In this document: positions 17,310-25,077 of the stretch, in pieces
Layout of the letters: every line of letters starts with the position of its first letter
How positions within the stretch are numbered: position 1 is the stretch's first letter
NCBI GenBank assembly: GCA_022600195.1
Contig: JAHZKX010000011.1
Location: 1 to 64,000, forward strand
Direction: 5' to 3'
Length of the DNA stretch: 64,000 nt
From: Planctomycetota bacterium
Lineage (GTDB): Bacteria > Planctomycetota > Planctomycetia > Planctomycetales > Planctomycetaceae
The notes under the pieces: model-generated
The model's database searches: none
The model's input: only the letters and a program-made list of their open reading frames with translations
Told to the model about the DNA's origin: nothing
Position numbers and translations under genes: made by a program

Positions 17310-20228
17310 CTACGGCAGTACAACAGAAAACACTGATGTGAATACGATTTCTGTACCCAAACCAGTTAACAAAGAAAGCTCAATAAGAATTAACAAAGAC
17401 TTTGGTTGCCATTTTGCCATACAGCCCCCTGTGACTGCAACCATTAACGCCGTTGCCAGCCAGTAATAGAGCCAGCCCAGATCTAATACCAGCACATAAC
17501 CGCAAAGCAGTACAAAACAAAAAATGGCCAGCCAATTGTGCGGCTTGCTGCTTGTGATTAAATTTGCAGACGGTGTTTGCCTGGCACGTATTCCAAGTAC
17601 GACGACAATGCACATTAATAAGAGAGTTGCAACCAGAATATAGAACGGAAAATCAGGAATCTGGACCGTTGAGCTGGGGACCAGTTCGCTAAATATCTTC
17701 TCACTTTGGCTGATGTTCTCATTTAATTTCTCGCCCCGATAAAACACAGGTGCAATAGACAACGCGCGTAAACTCTTCTGTACAGAATCAGATTGCATCG
17801 CCTGTTCCAGTGCATCTGCTAGCAGATCAATTCGACCTTGAGTAGTGCCTTTGGGTGCCCACCAGTATAACGAGTTGCCAACCACTGCATCGATATCCTG
17901 TTCGCGAGCCGTCAATACGTCCGGCAGAGCGGAATGCCTCTGTTCGGACAATACCGCCAAAGCACGAATCTGACCATCTCCTCGATAGGCCAGATATTCT
18001 GCCAGCGAAAATATGGCGACATCAATATGACCACCAATGAGCTGCGTGTATCGCTTTTGCCCACCCCCCGTTTGCACATAATTAAAAAATTCACCACCAG
18101 AAACCTGTTCTATTTTTTTGGCAGCGAAATGGGCGAGTGCCCCCAGGTTGGTTCCAAATTGAACTTCACCCGGATGTTTCCTGGCATGATTCAACAGCTC
18201 AGCCAAATTTTTGTAAGGGGCATTATGATGCATGACAACCATCAGGTTTACGTTTCCTGTTTGGGCAATTGGCTCAAAAGCCTCCGGACCATAATTCACT
18301 TTGCCTGAGTATTTCGATGTAATAATCCCCTCATGCATGCAGAGGATTTTGTAACCATCAGCCCGCGCCTGTTTGACATTTCGGCTCCCAATCGTACCAC
18401 TGCCGCCCCCCTGATTAATGATGACGAGAGGTTGTTTTAACAGCTTGTTCTCGGTGATTGACTTTTGAATGATTCTGGCAAACAGGTCCGTTCCGCCTCC
18501 TGCAGAAAACGGCACGACCGCCTGAACGGGGTGTTGTGGAAATTGCGTCAGCTCATGTTTATTCGCGAAGAAACCGGAAAACTGAAAGACCATCATGCCA
18601 ATAATGGTCATTACAGCAACCGTATGCCATAACGACAGACCGTATCGACTCCAAAATGAGTGAGACCCATCTTCTGTGTGCTCACTCAATGTTTCTGAGG
18701 AATCAGGAGCAGTTGACTTATCAGCATTATCATGCATGGTCTCTTTTTTGCTATCCGCTTGTTTGCGGAACCGGCGTACAAGCGGCACAATCAGCAATAT
18801 TGCAGAGACGACGACAAACAGTAATGAAATTGGCCGGGTGATGATCGGTAACCAGCTACCATGCGATGACATCAGCCCGGAACATAAATTTTCTTCAGCA
18901 ATCGGACCTAAAACAAATCCGATTACGAAGGGCGCCAATGGGATTCGGTTTCGCTCTAAGACCAGTCCCAGCAGCCCGAAGCCGAGCATCACCCAGACAT
19001 CAAACATTCGGTTTGATAACGCAAATGCTCCTGCAATGCAGAAGGTGAGAATAATCGGTAACAAATAAGGGCGTGGAATCCGGACCAGTTTTGCCAGAAA
19101 ACTGACCGATGCAATCATTACTGCAAACATGACCAGATTTGACAGAAAATAGGTTCCCATAATGGTATGTACGAGTTCGGGATGATCGCTGAATAATCGC
19201 GGCCCCGGTTGTAAACCATGCAGAACTAATGCGCCGAGCAATATGGCATCAATCACACTGCCTGGGATGCCCATCGCTACGAGTGGGATTAAGGCACCTC
19301 CTACGGTCGCATTATTGGCCGCTTCAGAAGCAACAATTCCCTCAGCAGAGCCAGTACCAAATTTCTGTGGAGTTTTTGAATTGTTTTTGGCGGCTGAATA
19401 AGCAGCCATCGATCCTATGTTTGCACCAATGCCGGGAAGAACTCCGATCGCGGTTCCGATAAATGATGATCGTAACATATTAACCCATTGGTTTTTCCAA
19501 TCTGCAAACGTCAGCAATAACCCCTTGTGTGTTACCGAGACATGTGGGATTTTTTGGTCAATATTCGCAATATCGCGCAGCACCTGATTGATTGCAAACA
19601 AGCCAATTAAAACTGGCAGTAATTTGAAACCATCATTAAGAGGAGTGAATCCCATTGTGAGTCGTACTTCGCCGGTGGCTGCGGAAATTCCCGGCATGGC
19701 TGCCAAAATTCCCAATGATCCAGAAAAGAGGGATCGCGTCAGCGATTTGCCATCAATTGTTGCGATCAACACCAAAGCCATCAGTACCAGCGAAAAATAT
19801 TCAAAAGGTCCCAATTGTGTTGACCAACGGGCAATCGGAGCAGACAAGGTCACTAAGAACAGACAGGATATTAAACCACCCACCAGAGACGCACATATTC
19901 CCAACCCCAGCGCACGGCCGGGCTGACCTTTTTGAGACATGGGGTAACCATCGAGGGTTGTCATCACTGAGGCGGGTGTGCCGGGCATTCGTAAGAGTGT
20001 ACCGGTAATCAAGCCACCGCTGATTGATCCCACATACATGCTCACTAACAATGTCATCGCAAGTTGTGGATCGAGCGTAAACGTCAAAGGCAACGTGAGT
20101 GCGATCAACATGGCACCGGTTAACCCGGGAATGGCACCCACGAAAATGCCAAGCGATGTCCCCACAATAATCAGCGTCAGGCTGAGAGGTGTCGATAATT
20201 GAACAACTGTAGTTTGAATCGCATCCAT
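17310..20228 (-). CDS. Single-chain TctA-TctC-TctB tripartite tricarboxylate-type transporter
   Basis: Residues 1-~500 are a TctA-type large permease (LGIFVGAIPGLTGAMLIALT, then IGVLPGIGANIGSMAAYSAA). A charged linker and one membrane span at ~535-555 follow. Residues ~565-850 are a TctC-type solute-binding domain, with VQAVVPFSAGGGTDLFARII, then NQGGGSGTIGSRNVKQA. The last ~110 residues have four hydrophobic spans like the small permease TctB. In known TTT systems these are three separate proteins, with TctC free in the periplasm. Here the binding protein appears tethered between the two membrane subunits. The frame is open throughout with no gap. The substrate is unknown, probably an organic acid anion. 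No clear ribosome site precedes the ATG. Confidence 0.88.
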   Translation of the reverse strand: MDAIQTTVVQLSTPLSLTLIIVGTSLGIFVGAIPGLTGAMLIALTLPLTFTLDPQLAMTLLVSMYVGSISGGLITGTLLRMPGTPASVMTTLDGYPMSQKGQPGRALGLGICASLVGGLISCLFLVTLSAPIARWSTQLGPFEYFSLVLMALVLIATIDGKSLTRSLFSGSLGILAAMPGISAATGEVRLTMGFTPLNDGFKLLPVLIGLFAINQVLRDIANIDQKIPHVSVTHKGLLLTFADWKNQWVNMLRSSFIGTAIGVLPGIGANIGSMAAYSAAKNNSKTPQKFGTGSAEGIVASEAANNATVGGALIPLVAMGIPGSVIDAILLGALVLHGLQPGPRLFSDHPELVHTIMGTYFLSNLVMFAVMIASVSFLAKLVRIPRPYLLPIILTFCIAGAFALSNRMFDVWVMLGFGLLGLVLERNRIPLAPFVIGFVLGPIAEENLCSGLMSSHGSWLPIITRPISLLFVVVSAILLIVPLVRRFRKQADSKKETMHDNADKSTAPDSSETLSEHTEDGSHSFWSRYGLSLWHTVAVMTIIGMMVFQFSGFFANKHELTQFPQHPVQAVVPFSAGGGTDLFARIIQKSITENKLLKQPLVIINQGGGSGTIGSRNVKQARADGYKILCMHEGIITSKYSGKVNYGPEAFEPIAQTGNVNLMVVMHHNAPYKNLAELLNHARKHPGEVQFGTNLGALAHFAAKKIEQVSGGEFFNYVQTGGGQKRYTQLIGGHIDVAIFSLAEYLAYRGDGQIRALAVLSEQRHSALPDVLTAREQDIDAVVGNSLYWWAPKGTTQGRIDLLADALEQAMQSDSVQKSLRALSIAPVFYRGEKLNENISQSEKIFSELVPSSTVQIPDFPFYILVATLLLMCIVVVLGIRARQTPSANLITSSKPHNWLAIFCFVLLCGYVLVLDLGWLYYWLATALMVAVTGGCMAKWQPKSLLILIELSLLTGLGTEIVFTSVFSVVLP

Positions 20229-21097
20229 ATTTTGTACTGGCGCAGTTGACTGCTTGACCCCTTACTCAACCCAGACTGTTAGATTGTGAATGATTGAAGC
20301 ATTATTTTCACCACCAAGACTCCAGATCATCAAGGAGAGCTAAGATGATTTCGCGTTGGCTGATTTTCCCCTAAGGGTTCATCATAATTTTTTCGTGCCT
20401 TCCTGTTTGGGTGGTGCTATCTCATTATCCCGATACATTGTATCTCAAAGCAGATATTGAATATGACAGATGTGATTTGAGTTGTCTCATCATATCCAGA
20501 AGATTCAAGGTGATAAAGCCTGGTACTTGAAATTCATTCACCAGAGTTCAGCTATGACTCGCTCCATGTCCGAAACAGTCACAAAACTTAACCCTTCGTT
20601 ATATCAACTGACGTTCTGTTTCTCTGCTGAAGCGGAAATCGAGTCCAAAAAACGTTGGTTTTCGTTTGCGGTCCTGTAATTGACGAGTTTTGCGAACAAT
20701 ATTCGTTGATTGTCTCTTGTGATCTGCATTTGAATCTTTTCATTCTTTATCCCGCTCAATCGCATCGGATCAAAATGACGCGCAAGCGAAACAGTTACGT
20801 TTTCGCGGAAATACGTTGGATCACTCAGCACAGTTACTTAAAATCCCAAACGAATTCCCATATCGCTGTCATCGAAAACAAAATGGGGATAGCAGTGCGA
20901 GTGGATGTTTATGATACAACAGGCACACACCACACGATCGCAGTCTCCCAAAAGCGGTTCCCAAAAACCATCTGATTCCAGACCCTCGCTGAGCACTGTG
21001 CCTTCTGCTTTACTGAGAAAATTTATGAATGGAATGATCGGTCTTATGATTTCCTCTGCCATCTTGATCAGAAGTGATTGACAGTAATAAAGAAAAT
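20229..21097. other. Intergenic stretch between transporter and tRNA array
   Basis: About 870 bp. Overlapping frames exist on both strands (for example 20604-20831 minus and 20655-20975 plus), but none has a recognisable domain or ribosome site, and I cannot choose between them. The upstream region of the Tct fusion gene is at its left end, and the 3' exit of the minus-strand tRNA array is at its right end. No clear terminator was found for the array. Confidence 0.35.
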
Positions 21098-21170
21098 TGG
21101 ACCGGATGGGAATCGAACCCAACACACCGACTTTGCAAAAGTCAGTCGCCCCCAAGGTACATGCCAGCCC
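21098..21170 (-). tRNA. tRNA-Ala(TGC)-like, weak D-arm
   Basis: The acceptor GGGCTGG pairs with CCGGTCC (G-T pairs allowed). The anticodon loop TTTGCAA carries TGC and sits on a 5-bp stem, and the T-arm TTCGATT is normal. No 3-4-bp D-stem could be drawn between positions 8 and 26, so the gene is aberrant and may not give a working tRNA. CCA is not encoded. It is the last gene of the array. Confidence 0.6.
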
Positions 21171-21182
21171 CTAAATAATAAA

Positions 21183-21251
21183 TAGCAGAGCCCGGTATCG
21201 AGCCGGGCGGCCCAGCCTTATGAGAGCCGGTTGGGCACCTGCCCCTCTGCG
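21183..21251 (-). tRNA. tRNA-Met(CAT), aberrant
   Basis: The anticodon loop CTCATAA carries CAT. The T-arm CCCGG-CTCGATA-CCGGG is perfect. The acceptor is six pairs plus a C1-U72 mismatch. The D region GGGC-AGGT-GCCC leaves a loop of only four bases. It lacks the three G-C pairs of initiator anticodon stems. It could be elongator Met or a lysidine-modified Ile tRNA, and its function is doubtful. Confidence 0.65.
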
Positions 21252-21258
21252 TCATAAA

Positions 21259-21340
21259 TAGCCAAGGCGAGATTCGAACTCGCACTCCCGAAGGAACGAC
21301 TTTCTAAAAGTCGCGCGTCTCCCAGTTTCGCCACTTGGCC
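21259..21340 (-). tRNA. tRNA-Leu(TAG)
   Basis: The acceptor GGCCAAG pairs with CTTGGCT. The anticodon loop TTTAGAA sits on the CGACT/AGTCG stem. A long variable arm (TTCCTTCGGGAG) is typical of Leu, and the T-arm is GAG-TTCGAAT-CTC. No CCA is encoded. Confidence 0.88.
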
Positions 21341-21368
21341 GATTTATAATCGTGCTTGATTTAAAAAA

Positions 21369-21450
21369 TGCGTTGGGACGGAGTTGAACCGCCACAGCCC
21401 GAAGGCGGGTGGGTTACAGCCACTGGGGCTCGCCAATGCCCAGCCAACGC
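21369..21450 (-). tRNA. tRNA-Tyr(GTA)
   Basis: The acceptor is a perfect 7-bp GCGTTGG/CCAACGC. The anticodon loop CTGTAAC gives GTA. A long variable arm (CCGCCTTCGGGC) fits bacterial tRNA-Tyr. The T-arm is GGCGG-TTCAACT-CCGTC. Confidence 0.85.
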
Positions 21451-21478
21451 AGGTGTTTTTTGTCATTTTGTTTCATAG

Positions 21479-21556
21479 TGACACGAGCGGGAGTCGAACC
21501 CGCAAACAATCACGAAATTTTAAGTTTCGTCGCTTTTCCAGTTTGCGTACCGTGCC
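21479..21556 (-). tRNA. tRNA-Leu(TAA)
   Basis: The acceptor GGCACGG pairs with TCGTGTC. The anticodon loop CTTAAAA sits on the CGAAA/TTTCG stem. The T-arm GCGGG-TTCGACT-CCCGC is perfect. The variable arm is shorter than in the TAG isoacceptor. Confidence 0.82.
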
Positions 21557-21564
21557 GTCTTAAG

Positions 21565-21639
21565 CGTCCCCGATGGGATTTGAACCCACGATCTCCTACG
21601 TGACAGGCAGGCGAACACTCCAGACTGCTCCGCGAGGAC
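21565..21639 (-). tRNA. tRNA-Asp(GTC)
   Basis: The acceptor GTCCTCG pairs with CGGGGAC. The anticodon loop CTGTCAC sits on the CCTGC/GTAGG stem. The T-arm is GTGGG-TTCAAAT-CCCAT. The discriminator is G, as usual for Asp. Confidence 0.85.
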
Positions 21640-21652
21640 GTAATTAATTCAG

Positions 21653-21694
21653 TAACTCAAGTGGGATTCGAACCCACAGCATTTTTCTTCAAGC
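21653..21694 (-). pseudogene. 3'-half tRNA remnant
   Basis: A perfect T-arm (GTGGG-TTCGAAT-CCCAC) is followed by a 3' acceptor strand TTGAGTT. No matching 5' acceptor or D-arm exists, because the next tRNA (Trp) begins directly upstream. The sequence CTTGAAG before it could be an anticodon loop with GAA (Phe), but no stem forms. It is probably a deletion product of recombination between neighbouring tRNA genes. Confidence 0.6.
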
Positions 21695-21764
21695 ACGCCC
21701 CCAAGGATTCGAACCCTGATCCACTGGGTTGGAGCCAGTCATGCTACCGTTACACCAGAGGCGT
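21694..21764 (-). tRNA. tRNA-Trp(CCA)
   Basis: The acceptor ACGCCTC pairs with GGGGCGT. The anticodon loop CTCCAAC sits on the perfect ACTGG/CCAGT stem. The D-arm is GTGTAACGGTAGCA and the discriminator is G. Confidence 0.9.
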
Positions 21765-21781
21765 CTATCCTCTCAGCAAAG

Positions 21782-21856
21782 CTGCGGCGGCAGGAATCGA
21801 ACCTGCGTCAAAGCGATTAACAGTCGCCCACTCGTACCAACACGAGTACCACCGCA
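21782..21856 (-). tRNA. tRNA-Asn(GTT)
   Basis: The acceptor TGCGGTG pairs with CGCCGCA. The anticodon loop CTGTTAA gives GTT. The T-arm GCAGG-TTCGATT-CCTGC is perfect. Confidence 0.85.
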
Positions 21857-21883
21857 TTAATCTGATCGTTCTCCTTAACAAAG

Positions 21884-21958
21884 TCAGGGTGACTGGATTT
21901 GAACCAGCGGTCTCATGCTTCCAAAACACGCGGGTTAGCCAGACTACCCCACACCCTG
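21884..21958 (-). tRNA. tRNA-Pro(TGG)
   Basis: The acceptor CAGGGTG pairs perfectly with CACCCTG. The anticodon loop TTTGGAA gives TGG. The T-arm is CTGG-TTCAAAT-CCAG. Confidence 0.88.
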
Positions 21959-21965
21959 AAATCAA

Positions 21966-22038
21966 GAGCGCCCAGCGGGAGTCGAACCCGCACTTCCGCC
22001 ATGGCAAGACAGTAGGCTGCCGCTACATCATGGGCGCT
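21966..22038 (-). tRNA. tRNA-Gly(GCC)
   Basis: The acceptor AGCGCCC pairs perfectly with GGGCGCT. The anticodon loop TTGCCAT gives GCC on a stem with two G-U pairs. The T-arm is GCGGG-TTCGACT-CCCGC. Confidence 0.88.
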
Positions 22039-22068
22039 GAATATGTTTTATGAATGTCAAAGAACAAG

Positions 22069-22140
22069 AGCACCAGGAGGGAATCGAACCCTCATCGCCG
22101 CTTTACAAGAACGGAGTCTTACCAACTATACGACCGGTGC
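22069..22140 (-). tRNA. tRNA-Thr(TGT)
   Basis: The acceptor GCACCGG pairs with CTGGTGC. The anticodon loop CTTGTAA gives TGT. The T-arm is GAGGG-TTCGATT-CCCTC. Confidence 0.9.
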
Positions 22141-22217
22141 ATGATTGTTTTTTTTAAGTAAACGTTCCGGAAGACCAATTCTTACAACTTATGTTGAAAT
22201 CTCTCGATCTGCTGAAA

Positions 22218-22289
22218 TGAGGTCGGAGGGACTTGAACCCCCACCTGCCTGGTTAAAAGCCAGTAATGCTACCATTACACCACGACCCC
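22218..22289 (-). tRNA. tRNA-Lys(TTT)
   Basis: The acceptor GGGGTCG pairs with CGACCTC (one G-U). The anticodon loop CTTTTAA gives TTT on a stem with an A-G mismatch at its base. The T-arm is GGGGG-TTCAAGT-CCCTC, with one G-U pair at its outer end. Confidence 0.85.
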
Positions 22290-22374
22290 AAATGGGAGAG
22301 GGGTGTTTCCGTTTATAACGCTGACTGTGACACATCGTTTCTATTCCTCAATAAAATTTAACAGTAATAAAAGG

Positions 22375-22447
22375 TGACCCGTGTGGGATTCGAACCCGAC
22401 CTGACCGGCGTGAAAGACCAGTAACCTCACCAGAAGTTGAACGGGCC
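22375..22447 (-). tRNA. tRNA-Glu(TTC)
   Basis: The acceptor GGCCCGT pairs with ACGGGTC. The anticodon loop CTTTCAC gives TTC. The T-arm is TCGGG-TTCGAAT-CCCAC. It is the first gene of the minus-strand array, just below a predicted terminator. Confidence 0.88.
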
Positions 22448-22883
22448 AGTCTCAGTACGTACCTCGATCGCAGTGCGGCCGAAGTGGTACATTAATTTCA
22501 GTAATTTGATTTTGTAGATAACAAAAGACACGAAAAAACCCGCTGCCTCGCGACACCGGGTGATGTTGATTCAATGTGTAATCGACCGAGCATCACAGGT
22601 GCAAAGGCATTGCGAGCAGATTCGCAGCCGGGAGTCCAGCATACAAATCGCTTTTCAATGCGCCATTCAAATCGATTAACCACAAAGCAGAAAACATGAG
22701 TTGATTCCGTTGATAGAATTCCAAAGTTTAAAAACAGTCTGCCTACTTAGAGACGCAACCCTGGAATTGGTTCGCGTTTTTTTGAAAGTTTGCAGAATGA
22801 TAGATGCATTCACCTGTGAGTTTATTTCATCTATTTCTGTTTTTTCAATGAAATAACTTTAAAGATTGTAATGCACTCCAGGT
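22448..22883. other. Intergenic stretch upstream of tRNA array
   Basis: About 430 bp between the creatininase-family gene and tRNA-Glu. It contains one predicted minus-strand terminator (22533-22561). A small RNA ending at that terminator is possible, but no known RNA family was recognised. The promoter of the tRNA array should lie between the terminator and tRNA-Glu. Confidence 0.35.
22533..22561 (-). terminator. Rho-independent-type terminator
   Basis: Read on the minus strand: ACCCG, mismatch, two more pairs, loop, CGGGT, then TTTTT. The stem is short but G+C-rich and followed directly by a T-run. It separates the sigma/anti-sigma/creatininase transcript from the tRNA array. Confidence 0.55.
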
Positions 22884-23630
22884 TTAATACTTCTTGTAAA
22901 TCTTTGACAATTCCAATAGTTCCTGCAGATACGCGGCAGAGTGTTCAATCACCGCGTTTTTGAAGACCTCTCCTTTTTCTGCGGTCGCCTGAGTTGGGTG
23001 CCCTGCATGCCCTTCTCCGTCCGAAAGCGTGTGCATCGACCACATATCCTGCAAAGGTGCTTTGAAGTGTGGTGTGGGATTATCAATCCGTTCGTCGCGC
23101 ACGTGCTCCGCATTCAGAGCCAGCATCAATGACGTTTCCACATCACCACAATGGACTTCAAAGCCGTGCGCAAAGGTATCATAAATTTCTTGTGGGACTT
23201 GTTCCCAGGGATTGAGATAGAACAGTTGGCACTTCTTTTTCTCGCAATTCAATTCTCGAATGATAGGCTTCAGAATAAAATTCCCGCCGTGCCAGGGACA
23301 GACGACTAAATGTTGAATGCCTTCTGCCTCCAGAGAATTCCAGATGTCCCGAATGATGGCACGCATCGTCAGCGGTGTAAAACTGACCGTTCCTTTAAAT
23401 CCCGTGTTTTCTTCAGATGAAGAGATCGGCAATGTCGGCAAGAGATAAACATGCCCCGGCCAATCTAATTTTGATAACATTTCTGACGAGAGTGCGTCAG
23501 CCAATATTGTATCAGTCGCCAAAGGCAAGTGACGCGAATGCTGCTCGGTCGCACCAATGGGAAGAAAAGCCAGATTCGGTTTGAGCTCATCCAATTCAAA
23601 AGCAGTATTCTGATCGTTTAATATTTGCAT
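22884..23630 (-). CDS. Creatininase-family amidohydrolase
   Basis: It carries the family signature LPIGATEQHSRHLPLATDT with the metal ligands Glu-x-His and Asp. CPWHGGNF and VHCGDVETSLML follow in the expected order, and the length (248) is normal. Relatives include creatinine amidohydrolase and formamide hydrolases of flavin/peptide pathways, so the substrate is open. It starts 40 bp after the thioredoxin-like membrane protein on the same strand and may be part of the sigma factor operon. Confidence 0.88.
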   Translation of the reverse strand: MQILNDQNTAFELDELKPNLAFLPIGATEQHSRHLPLATDTILADALSSEMLSKLDWPGHVYLLPTLPISSSEENTGFKGTVSFTPLTMRAIIRDIWNSLEAEGIQHLVVCPWHGGNFILKPIIRELNCEKKKCQLFYLNPWEQVPQEIYDTFAHGFEVHCGDVETSLMLALNAEHVRDERIDNPTPHFKAPLQDMWSMHTLSDGEGHAGHPTQATAEKGEVFKNAVIEHSAAYLQELLELSKIYKKY

Positions 23631-23670
23631 CGTGATCCATTCTTATTTGATGTCAGTCGATCTACCTGTC

Positions 23671-24333
23671 TCAGCGATGGATCAACTTTCGAACTTGTTC
23701 GGCGATTTTTTTACTGCCCATAGAGGGCTTGAACTCTTGAATCGGTTTCCCGTTTAAATCTGTTAATGCAATGAATGCCGTTTCAGAGCGTCCCTCTACC
23801 AGAGGCTCAAGTTGTAACTGCCTGATACTTTGATCTGTTTTTTCGCGCAATTCATTATTGCTTAAATCGAATTCCATAAACGCCAAAGGTGTTTTATCCA
23901 GGGACTCTTCCAGTTCGTGATAAACGATGCCCGTCGCGCGACAATGAGGACACGCATCGCTGTGACTGCGAAAGGCAACCAGACGATACTGCGCGGGCAA
24001 TGTGGTCTGCTTTTTTTCTGTTGCCTGCTGATTCGTGTTCCTGCTTTGATCAATCACCGGTGCAGTTATTTTTCGTTCGGGTTTCGTTTTTGGCTCAACC
24101 GAATTCGTTGATTTCGCAATCGGTTGATTCTCTGACGATCCTCTAAATAACAACCCAATCGTGAGCACTATCATCGCCGCCAGGCCAATCGATGCAGCGA
24201 TGGCTATCTGCTTCCAACGCCGTGCCGATGCAGCAAACTGACCGGCATCGAGAATTTTATCAACCAGCTCTTCCTTCAGCTGGAAGTTCGCGTAGTGATC
24301 TTGAATTTCTGATTCGTATGACGGATGATTCAT
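23671..24333 (-). CDS. Putative anti-sigma-like membrane protein with thioredoxin-like CPHC domain
   Basis: Residues 1-~40 are a short charged cytoplasmic segment. A transmembrane helix at ~43-65 (IAIAASIGLAAMIVLTIGLL) is followed by a linker rich in Lys, Thr and Gln. Residues ~115-220 look like a thioredoxin fold with VAFRSHSDACPHCRATGIVY, which contains a CPHC active-site motif, and a later FIALTDLNGKPIQEFKPSMG. The gene overlaps the ECF sigma stop by 4 bp, the usual place for an anti-sigma factor. A redox-sensing or disulfide-handling anti-sigma role is inferred; no known anti-sigma motif (such as a zinc HxxxCxxC) is present. Confidence 0.7.
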   Translation of the reverse strand: MNHPSYESEIQDHYANFQLKEELVDKILDAGQFAASARRWKQIAIAASIGLAAMIVLTIGLLFRGSSENQPIAKSTNSVEPKTKPERKITAPVIDQSRNTNQQATEKKQTTLPAQYRLVAFRSHSDACPHCRATGIVYHELEESLDKTPLAFMEFDLSNNELREKTDQSIRQLQLEPLVEGRSETAFIALTDLNGKPIQEFKPSMGSKKIAEQVRKLIHR

Positions 24334-24842
24334 TTTGTCCTCATCATCTGATTCGGATCATATCGATTGTTGAGTCGTTTTTTAGCGCGAGACAACAGAC
24401 TTAAAACAGTCCCACGCGGCACCTCAGTCAAAGTGCCTATCTCATCAGCCGTGTAACCTTCGACACAATTCAGGAACAGGACTTCGCGTTCTTCGGGACG
24501 CAGGCAACCCAGTATTAATTCAATATCTATTTTTTGATCGACGGCATGAATGTGAGAAGCAGACTCATCCCTGATCGAATCTGCGTTAATTCCCGTCGTG
24601 GAATGCGAATGGTCCTTGCGTAAACCATCATAAAACAGATTTCGAACTGCTGTGAACAGATAGCTCTTGCCTACCAGCGAGCCCCGACTACGTAACACCT
24701 TAAGACATGCCTGTTGAATTAGATCTTCAGCGTCATGCCGATTGTGCGTGAGTGAAATGGCATAACGAAATCCCGAATGGATCAGCCGTCGATCATCGAT
24801 TCTTTGATTCGCAAGCCGGTTCAAACTTGAATTCCTTGCCAT
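24330..24842 (-). CDS. ECF-type RNA polymerase sigma factor
   Basis: Region 2 reads HDAEDLIQQACLKVLRS followed by YLFTAVRNLFYDGLRK. After a short linker, region 4 reads LRPEEREVLFLNCVEGYTAD and EVPRGTVLSLLSRAKKRL, the helix-turn-helix that binds the -35 element. The length (170) is typical of ECF factors. It starts the operon with the CPHC membrane protein and, further down, the creatininase-family gene. The divergent secreted-protein gene at 25078 may be a target (inference). Confidence 0.9.
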   Translation of the reverse strand: MARNSSLNRLANQRIDDRRLIHSGFRYAISLTHNRHDAEDLIQQACLKVLRSRGSLVGKSYLFTAVRNLFYDGLRKDHSHSTTGINADSIRDESASHIHAVDQKIDIELILGCLRPEEREVLFLNCVEGYTADEIGTLTEVPRGTVLSLLSRAKKRLNNRYDPNQMMRTK

Positions 24843-25077
24843 GGAGAATACGAATACACATTAATCGCTTATAATGTGTATTGAAATACCTCTGTGATAT
24901 CCCTTGGATATTTAGAACTGATTCATTCAGGTTACAAACGCGAACGCCTTTTGTCATGGAGGTTTTTCTTGAGGTTGGAATTTTTCTCAAGATTGTTGCA
25001 ATCAAAGACAGCAGACCATCGTTTAACGAGAGAGAGCGTAGTCAGAAAATGACGTCATCTATTATAGGGATTTTTCC

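Noticed and set aside
20604-20975. Overlapping opposite frames between the Tct fusion and tRNA array
   Set aside because: Neither has a recognisable domain or ribosome site, and they conflict with each other; treated as non-coding.
21661-22053. 130-codon frame with repeated GFEPT/RFRH-type motifs
   Set aside because: The apparent protein repeat is the complement of tRNA T-arms (GGTTCGAATCCC) in the tRNA array, not a coding gene.
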